A model generated the notes under the pieces. That model did not search any database. It saw nothing but the letters and a program-made list of their open reading frames with translations, and was not told the origin of the DNA. A DNA stretch of 57,842 nt from Candidatus Bathyarchaeota archaeon (GTDB lineage Archaea > Thermoproteota > Bathyarchaeia > Bathyarchaeales > SOJC01). This document shows, in pieces, positions 42,536 to 50,532 of this stretch (position 1 is its first letter; each line of letters begins with the position of its first letter). The position numbers were made by a program, and so were the translations under genes. The DNA is taken from NCBI GenBank assembly GCA_029882535.1, contig JAOUKM010000001.1:110037-167878 (forward strand). The letters are read 5' to 3'.

Positions 42536-43684
42536 TTACTGCTCAGCTTCTATCTCTGTAGAAGCATTACTAGTGATTTCAAGCCGACTTCCAAACCCTT
42601 TTTGCACATAAACATTCTTCAACCTAACTTTAACGCCTTCAGCTAATTTTTCCACTTTCTCGGCATGCTTTCTCCAAGCAGACACCCAAACCTTCCCACT
42701 ATCATCCCTTAATTCAAAAGATGCCACAGACACGTTTTCACCCTTTCTAGTAGTAACTTCTGTAAGCATAGGTTTCGTTGCTACTGTTCCTTCAATAAAT
42801 GCTATTCTCATTCCTGCCTTCAAATCTTTTATGTACGAAGAACTTTCAAGGGGAGTCAGAATTTCTACATTAGTGAAACCTTCTACGTGCAACTCTAACA
42901 GTTCATTCTGATGATTTTTCCTCACCTTTGCATTCATCAACAAAACTGCCATCCCTTCTTTCGCTTTAGCTACTTCTTCTGTCTTTTCGTTCCAAAACAC
43001 AACTGGAATCCGCCCAGTTTCGTCCTCAAGCACTATCCGAATAACTTTGCCTTGTGCTCCATCACGCCGCTGGAATGTGGACGCTGAACATATAGTTTTA
43101 ATCACTCCTTCCACATTGACCTTTCTATGCACTTTAGTTATATTCGCAATTTTTTCGCAGAAATCCTTGATCGAAGGAAAGTTTTTTTCTTTTACGCCAG
43201 AAAGAGCAATTTGAACATCGCCTCGCTGTCCAATATGTAGTTCCATCTCACCGTCTCTACCCTGTCGAACATATCCATGCAAGACTTTCACTATCTGTCT
43301 TAGCTGAATTTTTCTAGCAAGTTCTGTTTTGTCATTCCATAAAACAACCTTTATAGTTCCTGTCCTGTCTGCAATTAGCAGCCATGCTACTTGACCATTT
43401 CCATCTGGCCGTGGGAATACTCGCGGCGTTGTAACAAGCAGCACGCGACCGGAAACAGTTACATCATTTAGGCCAGAAACTAGCTGCCGTATGTAAATTT
43501 TTGGAAGCTGTTTTTTGATTTGAATTTCCACTCCACGCTCTGCAGCAACTAGCCGTGCAGCAGCTTCATCTGTCAAGAATCCTCCGCTAGCTGCTTTCTT
43601 CTTCTCTATAGCAATCACTACTTCTTCACGAGTCAAACCGTGACTGTGCGAAAGAACATACTGCACTATCTCTTCTACGTTCAT
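42536..43684 (-). CDS. RPA-like single-stranded DNA-binding protein (multiple OB folds)
   Basis: A 382-residue protein. An N-terminal helical region (MNVEEIVQYVLSHSHGLTRE) is followed by three OB folds, visible as repeats of the pattern VSGRVLLVTTPRVF / GTIKVVLWNDKTEL, VEGVIKTICSAST / GRIPVVFWNEKTEE and IEGTVATKPML / GKVWVSAWRKHAE. It should protect ssDNA in replication and repair. The frame is open upstream to 43789, but ATG 43684 gives the family start. The upstream part overlaps the DUF131 gene on the other strand. Confidence 0.88.
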   Translation of the reverse strand: MNVEEIVQYVLSHSHGLTREEVVIAIEKKKAASGGFLTDEAAARLVAAERGVEIQIKKQLPKIYIRQLVSGLNDVTVSGRVLLVTTPRVFPRPDGNGQVAWLLIADRTGTIKVVLWNDKTELARKIQLRQIVKVLHGYVRQGRDGEMELHIGQRGDVQIALSGVKEKNFPSIKDFCEKIANITKVHRKVNVEGVIKTICSASTFQRRDGAQGKVIRIVLEDETGRIPVVFWNEKTEEVAKAKEGMAVLLMNAKVRKNHQNELLELHVEGFTNVEILTPLESSSYIKDLKAGMRIAFIEGTVATKPMLTEVTTRKGENVSVASFELRDDSGKVWVSAWRKHAEKVEKLAEGVKVRLKNVYVQKGFGSRLEITSNASTEIEAEQ

Positions 43685-43773
43685 TCTTCTTTCACGACAA
43701 TATCTGAAGCGAACATAGATAGTCTGCAATAACCTTATTTTAACCCTTTTACTGTAGAAACTGATGAGCCCAA

Positions 43774-44034
43774 ATGAGTGATTCTGCATTTTTGGCTACA
43801 CTGGGATTCGCGCTTATTCTGATGGGATTCATAGTAGTTTTTGTCGCGATAATCCTTCTGCTTTTTTCATCGGCAAATGATGAAAAGAGAGTCAAAGGTG
43901 GGAGCGCAATAATAATTGGGCCTTTTCCCATAGTGTTTGGAACCGACAGGAAATCTGTAAAGATACTTTTGATTTTATCTATTATTTTAATGGTGTTTGT
44001 CCTTCTTGCCAATATTGCTTTTAATTATCTGTAG
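43774..44034 (+). CDS. DUF131 family small membrane protein, first copy
   Basis: 86 residues with two or three membrane helices. The conserved core KGGSAIIIGPFPIVFGTD between the first and second helices identifies the archaeal DUF131 (TIGR00304) family. Function is unknown. A second family member follows 15 nt downstream, so this is a tandem pair. It diverges from the RPA-like gene, with only about 90 nt for both promoters. Confidence 0.82.
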   Translation: MSDSAFLATLGFALILMGFIVVFVAIILLLFSSANDEKRVKGGSAIIIGPFPIVFGTDRKSVKILLILSIILMVFVLLANIAFNYL

Positions 44035-44049
44035 AGAAGAGATGGAAAC

Positions 44050-44298
44050 ATGGCAGTGTCTCAGTCAATTGGATTCAAACTGTTTCTGGTTGGGCTATTC
44101 CTAATTTTCATGGGGATCATTTTGATCATAGCTTCTTCTTTTGCTTCAGATAACAATGTTAGCACGGGCATAATAATACTGGTCGGCCCTATTCCCATAA
44201 TAATTGGAACAGGGCCTCATGCTTTCTTCACCATCTTTCTTGCTGCAGTTTTGACGGTTTTATGCTTAATTTTATTCTTTTTCATAAGACACAAATAG
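44050..44298 (+). CDS. DUF131 family small membrane protein, second copy
   Basis: 82 residues, also DUF131: STGIIILVGPIPIIIGTGPH lies between two hydrophobic regions. It is a diverged paralogue of the preceding gene and is probably co-transcribed. The ATG at 44050 follows GAGAAGAGATGG. No function can be assigned. Confidence 0.82.
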   Translation: MAVSQSIGFKLFLVGLFLIFMGIILIIASSFASDNNVSTGIIILVGPIPIIIGTGPHAFFTIFLAAVLTVLCLILFFFIRHK

Positions 44299-44337
44299 AA
44301 TAGATAAAATAATAAAATAATGTGAAAATTCATTTTG

Positions 44338-44454
44338 TTATTCAGTTTTCTCTTCTCGGCCACGAAGCATTAGGAGAAAAATTATCACTAAAGCTATAAA
44401 CGCGGTAACCATCAAGATGTAAGTCAGCGTTTGAAAGAACTCGTTTATGCCCAA
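44338..44454 (-). CDS. Candidate 38-aa single-span membrane protein
   Basis: A short ORF from TTG 44454 to TAA 44338. It encodes a brief amphipathic start (MGINEFFQT), one transmembrane helix (LMVTAFIALVIIFLLML) and a charged end (RGREEKTE), so inside-positive topology can be predicted. GGTGA lies 9-10 nt upstream. It lies in line with the SWIM gene's strand, downstream of it. No family known to me. Confidence 0.45.
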   Translation of the reverse strand: MGINEFFQTLTYILMVTAFIALVIIFLLMLRGREEKTE

Positions 44455-44496
44455 TCTGAGTTTTCACCGTTTTCCATAGTAAATAGAATTGGTTAT

Positions 44497-44907
44497 TTAA
44501 GCTATCGCCTTTCTCCATTCCTTCATTAAAACATCGTAGAGTTCATCTTCCTCTTCATATAGATCATAGCTTTCTAATGTTTCTGCAAGCTTCTGCGCTA
44601 TCAAATGATAACACAAGTGTATTTGCCTATCCATTACTCGGAAGTAGAAGTCGTCGCAAGTGCAAAAATCGGCAGCAGGCATTATAAGATAGTCCCGCCC
44701 TTTCCCTACAACAATCCAGACGACACGTTTGCTGGGCTTGAAAACGTACTTCTTTACGAGTTTACCTTCAACCGCCTTCCAAGCCTTTGTGAAACGTTGA
44801 CCATAAGCAACTGAAAGCTTGTCTAAATCAGCATCTTCAATTCTCTTTGCTGTTACCGCTTTTTTGCAGACCTGTCTAAGCGTTTCAAGCTCTGAAGTTT
44901 TTGCCAA
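44497..44907 (-). CDS. SWIM zinc-finger protein
   Basis: A 136-residue protein with the SWIM motif CxCx(n)CxH: FCTCDDFYFRVMDRQIHLCYH. The N-terminal region (WIVVGKGRDYLIMPAADF) forms the preceding strands. SWIM domains bind DNA or protein partners; archaeal stand-alone SWIM proteins have been linked by analogy to Shu2-type recombination factors, but no recombinase gene is adjacent. The acidic tail (LYEEEDELYDVL) is notable. Confidence 0.85.
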   Translation of the reverse strand: MAKTSELETLRQVCKKAVTAKRIEDADLDKLSVAYGQRFTKAWKAVEGKLVKKYVFKPSKRVVWIVVGKGRDYLIMPAADFCTCDDFYFRVMDRQIHLCYHLIAQKLAETLESYDLYEEEDELYDVLMKEWRKAIA

Positions 44908-44984
44908 CTGCTTTTCGCCGCTAACTGCTATTTACAAAGATGACATAAAAGGATGGTTATAAAAAGGAAGATAAGCTGGGCGGC

Positions 44985-45581
44985 TTACTCTATTTTTATC
45001 GGTTTTCCTTTTGGTTTGTGTTTCTTAGCCTTCCGCAGCGTTACTTCCAAAACTCCGTTTTTATAGGATGTCTTCACGCCTTTGGGTTCAACCCCAGTTG
45101 GCAGCTTAATTTCTTTGTAGTATTTACGGTCTTGTGTATCAACAGAAACTGTTAACATATCGTCCAAAATGTTGAGTTTGATGTCTTTCTTGTCTACTCC
45201 TGGTAATTCAGCAACTACTTTTACCTCACCATCCGTGCTTATTACATCAACGAGGGGTTCACGTTCTTCTTTTATTTTTGGGCCACGTCTGGTAGGCTGG
45301 ACGTTTCCAAACTCTCTTACCACTGGTTTTCCATCAGGACCAACTCTCACAGAGTAACCGTAGACGAAAGGCCCCAATTCACGAATCTTACTACCGTTCG
45401 GCAATTTGCGCTCTCGTACATAGTCTTTTGGTATACGAGAAGTGAATTCTTTCAGTTCTTTATTCATCATTTCTTCTATATCGCGAAGCATTTCATCTAT
45501 ATCTTGGAAAAACCATCCGCTGGAGAATGGTCGCCTCATTTTTCTTCTAAACCATCTTTCAAAATCGTCGTCCCAAGACAA
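44985..45581 (-). CDS. Small heat-shock protein, Hsp20/alpha-crystallin family
   Basis: 198 residues. The alpha-crystallin domain runs from EPLVDVISTDGEVKVVAELP to YKNGVLEVTLRKAK, with the A-x-x-x-G-V-L signature, and ends with a basic tail containing the IxI-type motif PIKIE. The N-terminal 100 residues carry an acidic helical region with aromatic residues (GWFFQDIDEMLRDIEEMM), longer than in minimal sHSPs. The start is TTG 45581, supported by a full GGAGGTGA at 45591-45598. A TATA-like TTATTAAAT lies a little further upstream. Confidence 0.93.
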   Translation of the reverse strand: MSWDDDFERWFRRKMRRPFSSGWFFQDIDEMLRDIEEMMNKELKEFTSRIPKDYVRERKLPNGSKIRELGPFVYGYSVRVGPDGKPVVREFGNVQPTRRGPKIKEEREPLVDVISTDGEVKVVAELPGVDKKDIKLNILDDMLTVSVDTQDRKYYKEIKLPTGVEPKGVKTSYKNGVLEVTLRKAKKHKPKGKPIKIE

Positions 45582-45646
45582 TGTTTTGTCTCACCTCCGT
45601 TTAAAACTGCAGAATGAATTTAATAAGAATTTTTCCTTTTATGTGT

Positions 45647-46477
45647 TTAGTTTAACGCTTTGAGTTGTTCTACTGTTCCTAAGAACGTTCCGTCGAGAAG
45701 GTACACCTCTGCACTATTGATGTTTACGGCTTCGGAGCGGAGAACCGGACCAATGTAGTGTCTTTGCTCTCTTTTTCTGTTGACTGGGCGTCCTCCAAGA
45801 AAATCGTTGAAGCAAGGCATTATGAATAGTTGCTTGACTTTTGGTTTTACGTTAAAGTGTTTTTCAATAGTCGTGAAAGAGTTTCTGGCTGTTTTGATAT
45901 GTTTGCTTTTCAAAATTGCGGCTGCAAGCTTTTCGGTGATGCATTTGGCTTTTATCCAAACTGGTGTTGTTATTCGGAATCCAAAGGGATCGCGGAAGGC
46001 TACAGTTGGGTGGACATGGCCCATTACGAGGGTGGAGCATTTTAAGGTTTTTTTTGCTGGCCATGTGTGTCCATGGAAGAGACCTACGGTGTTTAGGGTT
46101 ATGCCTGTTGAGGGGTGGAGTTGTACGGTTGGGGGAAGTAGTGGTTCAAGGTTTCCGTCGTGGTTTCCGCGGATTATTTGGATGTCTTCGATGTTGGTTT
46201 CTATGGTTTTGAAGAATTCTGGTATGTCTCGCCACTCGCCTGATTCTGCTTTTGCTATGGTGTGTTTTACGTCTCCTAGAATTATGAGAGCGTTTGGTTT
46301 TGTTACGTTTATTAGTTTGAGGAGCTTTTGACAGATTTTTGACATTTGTGATGGGACGTGGATGCCTTTTCGGGCGAGGTTTATTTCCCAGCCGAGGTGA
46401 AGGTCTGTGATGATGAGGGTTTTGTGTTGTTTTTGTTTGTGGAGGAAGGCGGGATAGTTTTTTACGGGTGTTAGCAT
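45647..46477 (-). CDS. Metallophosphoesterase (ICC-like)
   Basis: A 276-residue calcineurin-like phosphoesterase. Metal-site motifs in order are LIITDLHLGW, LIILGDVKHT, IIRGNHDGN, LFHGHTW and MGHVHPTV, so the active site is complete. Similar archaeal proteins are annotated as predicted ICC-like phosphoesterases, sometimes linked with Lhr helicase, which is not seen here. The start is ATG 46477, 6 nt after the IMPase-family gene. Coding strand is A/C-rich and G-poor in its 5' part. Confidence 0.88.
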   Translation of the reverse strand: MLTPVKNYPAFLHKQKQHKTLIITDLHLGWEINLARKGIHVPSQMSKICQKLLKLINVTKPNALIILGDVKHTIAKAESGEWRDIPEFFKTIETNIEDIQIIRGNHDGNLEPLLPPTVQLHPSTGITLNTVGLFHGHTWPAKKTLKCSTLVMGHVHPTVAFRDPFGFRITTPVWIKAKCITEKLAAAILKSKHIKTARNSFTTIEKHFNVKPKVKQLFIMPCFNDFLGGRPVNRKREQRHYIGPVLRSEAVNINSAEVYLLDGTFLGTVEQLKALN

Positions 46478-46483
46478 GGGTTG

Positions 46484-47293
46484 TTATGCCTTTTTTAGGG
46501 TTTTTAGTATAGTTTGGTGGAGGCTGGTGTTTCCTGTGGCGATAAACGATACTTTTTCTGTGGGGCTTAGGGGATTTGTTAAGGGTGTGTTTTGAGGTGT
46601 AGTAATGGTGGCGCCTGCTTCTCGGATTATGAAGGTGGCTGCAGCTATGTCTGTGGTGCGGAGTTTGCCTCGGATATCTATGAAGGCATCTGTGGTACCG
46701 TCGGCTACGTAACAGAGTTCCAACGCGTTGGCTCCGAGGTGGCGAGTGTGTTTGGTTTGTGTTAGTAATTGGTTGAGTTTTGTTGACAGTTCTGCAACTT
46801 TGTAAGTGTTGAGGTCTATGCCTATGACTGCTTCGGCTAGACTGGTTGTTTGTGTTGGGGTGATTTTTTGGTAGTTGCGGTAGGCGCCGAGGTTTTTTTG
46901 GGCTAGGTAAGTGGCGTCGTGGAAGAGGTCTGCGACTGCCGCTGCTTGGATGGCGTCAAGGCGGGGTGTTTTGCTGATTGCAATGCTTGTGCAGGCGAAG
47001 GGTATACCTCTTAGTGTGTTGGTGGTTCCATCTATGGGATCTGTTGTGACATAGTAAGTGGGATTTGGGCCGTAGTGTTTTGTGCCTGTTTCTTCGCTGA
47101 TGAGGGTGAAGTTTAGGTTGTGTTCGTTTAGTGTTTCTATTAGTGCTTTTTCTGCTTGGAGGTCTATGTATTTTTTGGGGTCGCCGCCTGCTCCCATGCC
47201 ATAGGTTTTTTGGGCGATGGGGGTTTTGATGAGGGGGGTTACTACTGCTTTTATGTGTTGGGTGGTTTCGGTGAGGATTTCTAGCCAGTCCAT
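46484..47293 (-). CDS. Inositol monophosphatase / fructose-1,6-bisphosphatase family enzyme
   Basis: A 269-residue lithium-sensitive phosphatase-family protein. Motif 1 is VTTDPIDGTTNTLRG with metal-binding Asp residues, LISEETGTKHYG supplies the Glu ligand, and motif 2 is TTDIAAATFIIREAGA. Archaeal members often act on both inositol phosphate and fructose bisphosphate. It precedes the phosphoesterase. The coding strand is strikingly A/C-rich with many Thr, Asn and Lys codons, and a 17-nt repeated element lies 53 nt upstream. Confidence 0.88.
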   Translation of the reverse strand: MDWLEILTETTQHIKAVVTPLIKTPIAQKTYGMGAGGDPKKYIDLQAEKALIETLNEHNLNFTLISEETGTKHYGPNPTYYVTTDPIDGTTNTLRGIPFACTSIAISKTPRLDAIQAAAVADLFHDATYLAQKNLGAYRNYQKITPTQTTSLAEAVIGIDLNTYKVAELSTKLNQLLTQTKHTRHLGANALELCYVADGTTDAFIDIRGKLRTTDIAAATFIIREAGATITTPQNTPLTNPLSPTEKVSFIATGNTSLHQTILKTLKKA

Positions 47294-47345
47294 GGTTATT
47301 GCTGGTGTGTTGTGGCTTTTAAGAGTGTGTCTTAGGCATGGTGGT

Positions 47346-47362
47346 TAGATTGTTCTATTAGG
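47346..47362 (-). repeat. Dispersed 17-nt element, copy 3
   Basis: On the minus strand CCTAATAGAACAATCTA, one base different from copy 1. It is 53 nt upstream of the leftward IMPase-family gene, in the same relative orientation as copy 1 is to nadE. Confidence 0.45.
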
Positions 47363-47431
47363 TTTTGAGTGTGAATGTCTCTTTGATCTTGGTGTGGCGT
47401 CTGGACATTGTGTTATTTTCTTTTTTTTGGT

Positions 47432-47745
47432 TCATAGTTTTTTGCCACAATTGGGACATTTGAGCGCGTCTTTTGTGAGGTGTGTTCCTCGCTTTTCCTT
47501 TGTTAGTCTTCCGTAGTTGAGAAATAGCGTTCTGTCTGTGCAGGAAGCTGCTTGGCGGTCGTGGGTCACTATGATGATTGTGGTTCCTTGGTCAATATTT
47601 AATTTAGCTAATAGCTAACGATTTCGTATTTGGTTTTTGCGTCCAAGTTGCCTGTAGGTTCGTTTGACAGGATTATGGCTGGGTAGTTTGCTAATGCTCA
47701 TGCGATGGCAACTCTTTGTTGTTCTCCCGCGCAATTCGTGCTAGG
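47432..47745 (-). pseudogene. Decayed ABC transporter ATP-binding protein (LolD/MacB type)
   Basis: On the minus strand pieces of an ABC ATPase can be read. First is the end of the signature motif (AGEQQRVAIA, 47730-47701), then an in-frame TGA where Arg is expected. Next comes LANYPAIILSNEPTGNLDAKTK as the degraded Walker B and D-loop (Asn replaces the Walker B Asp), then a TAG. In a shifted frame follow IIIVTHDRQAASCTDRT and a C-terminal KCPNCGKKL. Walker A and the permease are absent. Several independent lesions make this a clear relic rather than a sequencing slip. Confidence 0.85.
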
Positions 47746-47813
47746 AGTGTGTCTGAGTGTTTGTTTGTAGGTAAGAGTTAATTTTGTGTAATGTGTTTTG
47801 TGTAGTTGTTTAG

Positions 47814-47901
47814 GCAGGGGTTCCCAAGCTAGGTCAAAGGGGTGAGGTTCAGGTCCTCATGGCGTAGGCCTTCGTGGGTTCAAATCCCACTCCCTGCACC
47901 A
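47814..47901 (+). tRNA. tRNA-Leu(CAG), CCA encoded
   Basis: Acceptor stem GCAGGGG (47814-47820) pairs with TCCCTGC (47891-47897), ending in A and an encoded CCA. The anticodon stem is TGAGG/CCTCA with loop TTCAGGT, giving anticodon CAG. The long variable arm TGGCGTAGGCCTTC is class II as expected for Leu. The T arm is GTGGG TTCAAAT CCCAC. There is no intron. Confidence 0.93.
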
Positions 47902-47980
47902 CTTTGCGTAAGATTTGCAGGCGTGGAAAGGTAAGTTATATCCCTATCTTCTTAGAGTTTATCTGAAGCTTTACTCAGGC

Positions 47981-49249
47981 ATGAGGTATATGCGAACTTC
48001 GAAGCTCTATACGTCCAGCGTTGTAATTCTTTCCCTATCCTCGTTAGTGGAAAACCTAGCGTACGCTTTACCCATGTCTTATTTTCCAAATTATGTTCAA
48101 CTTTTAGGGGCATCAGTCGTCTACATCGGCCTGTTTACCGCCGCTTTCACCGCAGCCAATGCAACCCTCTCCCAAAAATTCGGGAGTTTATCGGACAGAA
48201 TTGGCAGAAAAAGACTAATCCAAGCTGGTTTACTTGCCGACGTTGTTCTAGGAACTTTAACTGGCATTATCTGGAACTGGGCCCCGCTATTAATAGTAAG
48301 AGTATTGAACGGAGTGGCTACCGCGGCTGTGGCTGCCCCCGCTGAAGCTTCCTTGGTAGACCAAGTTCCCAAAGATAGAAAGGGGGAGGCCTTGGGATTC
48401 TATTTGACCCTAAGCATGATAGGATTTAACATGGGGCCGGTCTTCGGAGGAGCTATCCAATTTCTATGCAATGATATACTTGGAATTGGGCTTGAGTGGA
48501 GCTATAGAGTCCCTTTCTTCGTTGACTCCCTCCTCGCCTTCATAGCTTTCTTATTGGTGTGGTGGGGTGTCGAAGAAACGAAGGGAAAAGGTTCATCCAA
48601 GGGAGTGACCCAACAAGAAAGAAATGTTGTACTAAGCAAGAAATTGAAGTTCTCCCTCAAGATACTATACGTCTCTTCACTGGCAACAGGGTTCGCTGTC
48701 GGTTTCATCATCCCCATAAGTGTACTCTACTTTGGAGACATCTTTAATGCGACGTCACTCCAAATTGGCATCATACTATCCATATCGGGGTTCGTTGGTT
48801 TAACGTGCAACCTTTACGCTGGAAGAATTTCAGACAGGGTTGGTAGGAAACCCATCATAGCGCTGGGCAGCCTCCCTTCAAGATTAGCCACCATAGCTTT
48901 TCCCTTCGCCCCAGACCTTTTCTCTGCAGCTGGAATAACCATCTTTCGATCTTTTGGCCACAATGTGGCTATGCCAGCAACTCGAGCTTTGAGAGCTGAT
49001 TTAATACCTGAAAGGGTGAGGGGAAAACTCTTTGGAAGACTGGCAGCTTTTTTCAGTCTCGGCGCAATCTTGGGGCCCGTTCTGTCCACATGGATTTATG
49101 ACGCTTACAGGTTTCAAGCTTTCGAAATTCCATGGCTTGGCAACTTGGTTGTAAGGGGAGCTGGCATCCCATTCCTTGTCAGCAGCGCCATCGGACTGTT
49201 TTCGCTGTTTCTATTACTTGCATTAGTAGAAGAACCAAGACGAAGATAA
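47981..49249 (+). CDS. Major facilitator superfamily transporter
   Basis: A membrane protein of about 422 residues with roughly 12 helices. The MFS loop-2/3 signature GSLSDRIGRKRLIQAG follows the second helix, and its counterpart GRISDRVGRKPIIALGS occurs in the second half. The substrate is unknown; similarity in style is to drug or sugar efflux carriers. The open frame starts with TTG 47915, only 14 nt after tRNA-Leu. I prefer ATG 47981 (or 47990), which puts a short basic segment before helix 1. Its position at a tRNA 3' end is compatible with past acquisition. Confidence 0.85.
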   Translation: MRYMRTSKLYTSSVVILSLSSLVENLAYALPMSYFPNYVQLLGASVVYIGLFTAAFTAANATLSQKFGSLSDRIGRKRLIQAGLLADVVLGTLTGIIWNWAPLLIVRVLNGVATAAVAAPAEASLVDQVPKDRKGEALGFYLTLSMIGFNMGPVFGGAIQFLCNDILGIGLEWSYRVPFFVDSLLAFIAFLLVWWGVEETKGKGSSKGVTQQERNVVLSKKLKFSLKILYVSSLATGFAVGFIIPISVLYFGDIFNATSLQIGIILSISGFVGLTCNLYAGRISDRVGRKPIIALGSLPSRLATIAFPFAPDLFSAAGITIFRSFGHNVAMPATRALRADLIPERVRGKLFGRLAAFFSLGAILGPVLSTWIYDAYRFQAFEIPWLGNLVVRGAGIPFLVSSAIGLFSLFLLLALVEEPRRR

Positions 49250-49338
49250 TTGAGAGACAGACCAGCTCAAAGCAAATCACTTAAATCGGCAATAAGGATT
49301 TGAACTCTCAATGATGATAAAAGGATGACGCTACTCTT

Positions 49339-49827
49339 ATGATTCGAAAATATCAACCCACTGACAGAGAACAATGTCGTGGTTTATGGAGGGAGCTTGC
49401 CGAGTGGCATCGTGAGATCTATGGAGACTCGACTATTGGTGGAGAGTATCCGGAAGACTATTTTGATGAACATTTGGCGGAGGTTGGATCTGACCGACTT
49501 TGGGTTGCTATTCAAGACTCTAAAGCAGTTGGACTTGTAGGACTGATCGTCAAAGGCAAAGAAGCTGAAATTGAGCCACTAATAGTCAGCAAAGTCTACC
49601 GCCACAAGGGAATAGGGAAACAATTAATCAGAACGGTTGTTTCCGAAGCGTGCAACTTGGGCGTAAGGTTCCTCAATGTTAAACCTGTGGCACGAAATAT
49701 CCAAGCAATAAAATTCTTTTATGAAAAAGGGTTCAAGAACCTTGGACACATTGAACTATGCTTAGACTTCTGTGAATATTCATGGAAGCAAGGGCCTCAA
49801 ATCTTTGAGTGCAACTTCAACTTCTAA
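49339..49827 (+). CDS. GNAT family N-acetyltransferase
   Basis: A 162-residue GNAT. The acetyl-CoA pyrophosphate-binding motif is VSKVYRHKGIGKQLIRTVVSEA (RxxGxGxxL type), and the terminal segment AIKFFYEKGFKNLGHIEL is the usual last motif. The N-terminal substrate half (QPTDREQCRGLWRELAEWH) gives no specific assignment. It is intact, unlike the GNAT relic at 56.6 kb. Confidence 0.88.
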   Translation: MIRKYQPTDREQCRGLWRELAEWHREIYGDSTIGGEYPEDYFDEHLAEVGSDRLWVAIQDSKAVGLVGLIVKGKEAEIEPLIVSKVYRHKGIGKQLIRTVVSEACNLGVRFLNVKPVARNIQAIKFFYEKGFKNLGHIELCLDFCEYSWKQGPQIFECNFNF

Positions 49828-49912
49828 GACTTTAGTGCATGCTGATAAAAAAGGAGAAAAAACCTTTATGGAACTAGTTTCCATTGAATGCGCATAAGGA
49901 ATTTGGGTTGTT

Positions 49913-50443
49913 ATGAAAACACAACAATCGATTCGTGAAGGATTAAGACAACTACCTATTAGACCAGTCTACTTGGTCTCAATGGAACATAACGGAAAGA
50001 AAAACATTATTACCATAGGTATGTTTGCTTTCTTCTCAGGAAATCCTACTCTAGTCGGAGTTGGTGTTGCACCAAAAAGGCACTCCTACGACTTGATACG
50101 AAAAAGCCGAGAATACATTGTCAACGTAGTTGACGAAAAACTAATGGAAGCAGTACGAATTTGCGGAGAACATTCAGGTAGAGATGCAGATAAATTCAAG
50201 TTGGCAAGGCTTACCCCTGTAAAGGGGGTTAAGGTTAACGCTCCATACATTCAAGAATCTCCAGTTAACATCGAATGCAAAGTCGTTCAAGAAGTTGACA
50301 TAGGTGACCATGTATGGTTCATTGGCGAAGTACAAGCTGCCAATGTCAACAAAGATTATGATTGGAAGCAAGGTATACTATTCAAGTGGATAGGAAAAGA
50401 CGGGTTCTACTACAAAGTGGGAAAACAGCTGGGGAAGTACTGA
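49913..50443 (+). CDS. Flavin-reductase-like (flavoredoxin-type) FMN-binding protein
   Basis: A 176-residue split-barrel protein. RPVYLVSMEHNGKKNIITIGMFAFFS near the start, VGVGVAPKRHSYDLIRKSREYIVNV and the SGRDADKFKLARLTPVKG block fit the flavin reductase-like domain found in flavoredoxins and FMN-binding electron carriers of anaerobes. It could supply electrons to partners in this ferredoxin-based metabolism. No partner gene is adjacent. Confidence 0.87.
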   Translation: MKTQQSIREGLRQLPIRPVYLVSMEHNGKKNIITIGMFAFFSGNPTLVGVGVAPKRHSYDLIRKSREYIVNVVDEKLMEAVRICGEHSGRDADKFKLARLTPVKGVKVNAPYIQESPVNIECKVVQEVDIGDHVWFIGEVQAANVNKDYDWKQGILFKWIGKDGFYYKVGKQLGKY

Positions 50444-50532
50444 ATATGCGCGCGAATGGTACAAAATAGACTTTTGAGACAAACTGGCAATCAAAAGGTG
50501 ATAGTGTTAGAAACCAAAGAAAGTGAATATTC

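Noticed and set aside
47915-47980. TTG start of the MFS gene 14 nt after tRNA-Leu
   Set aside because: It would leave no room for a promoter or leader and adds an unusual N-terminus before helix 1; ATG 47981 fits better.
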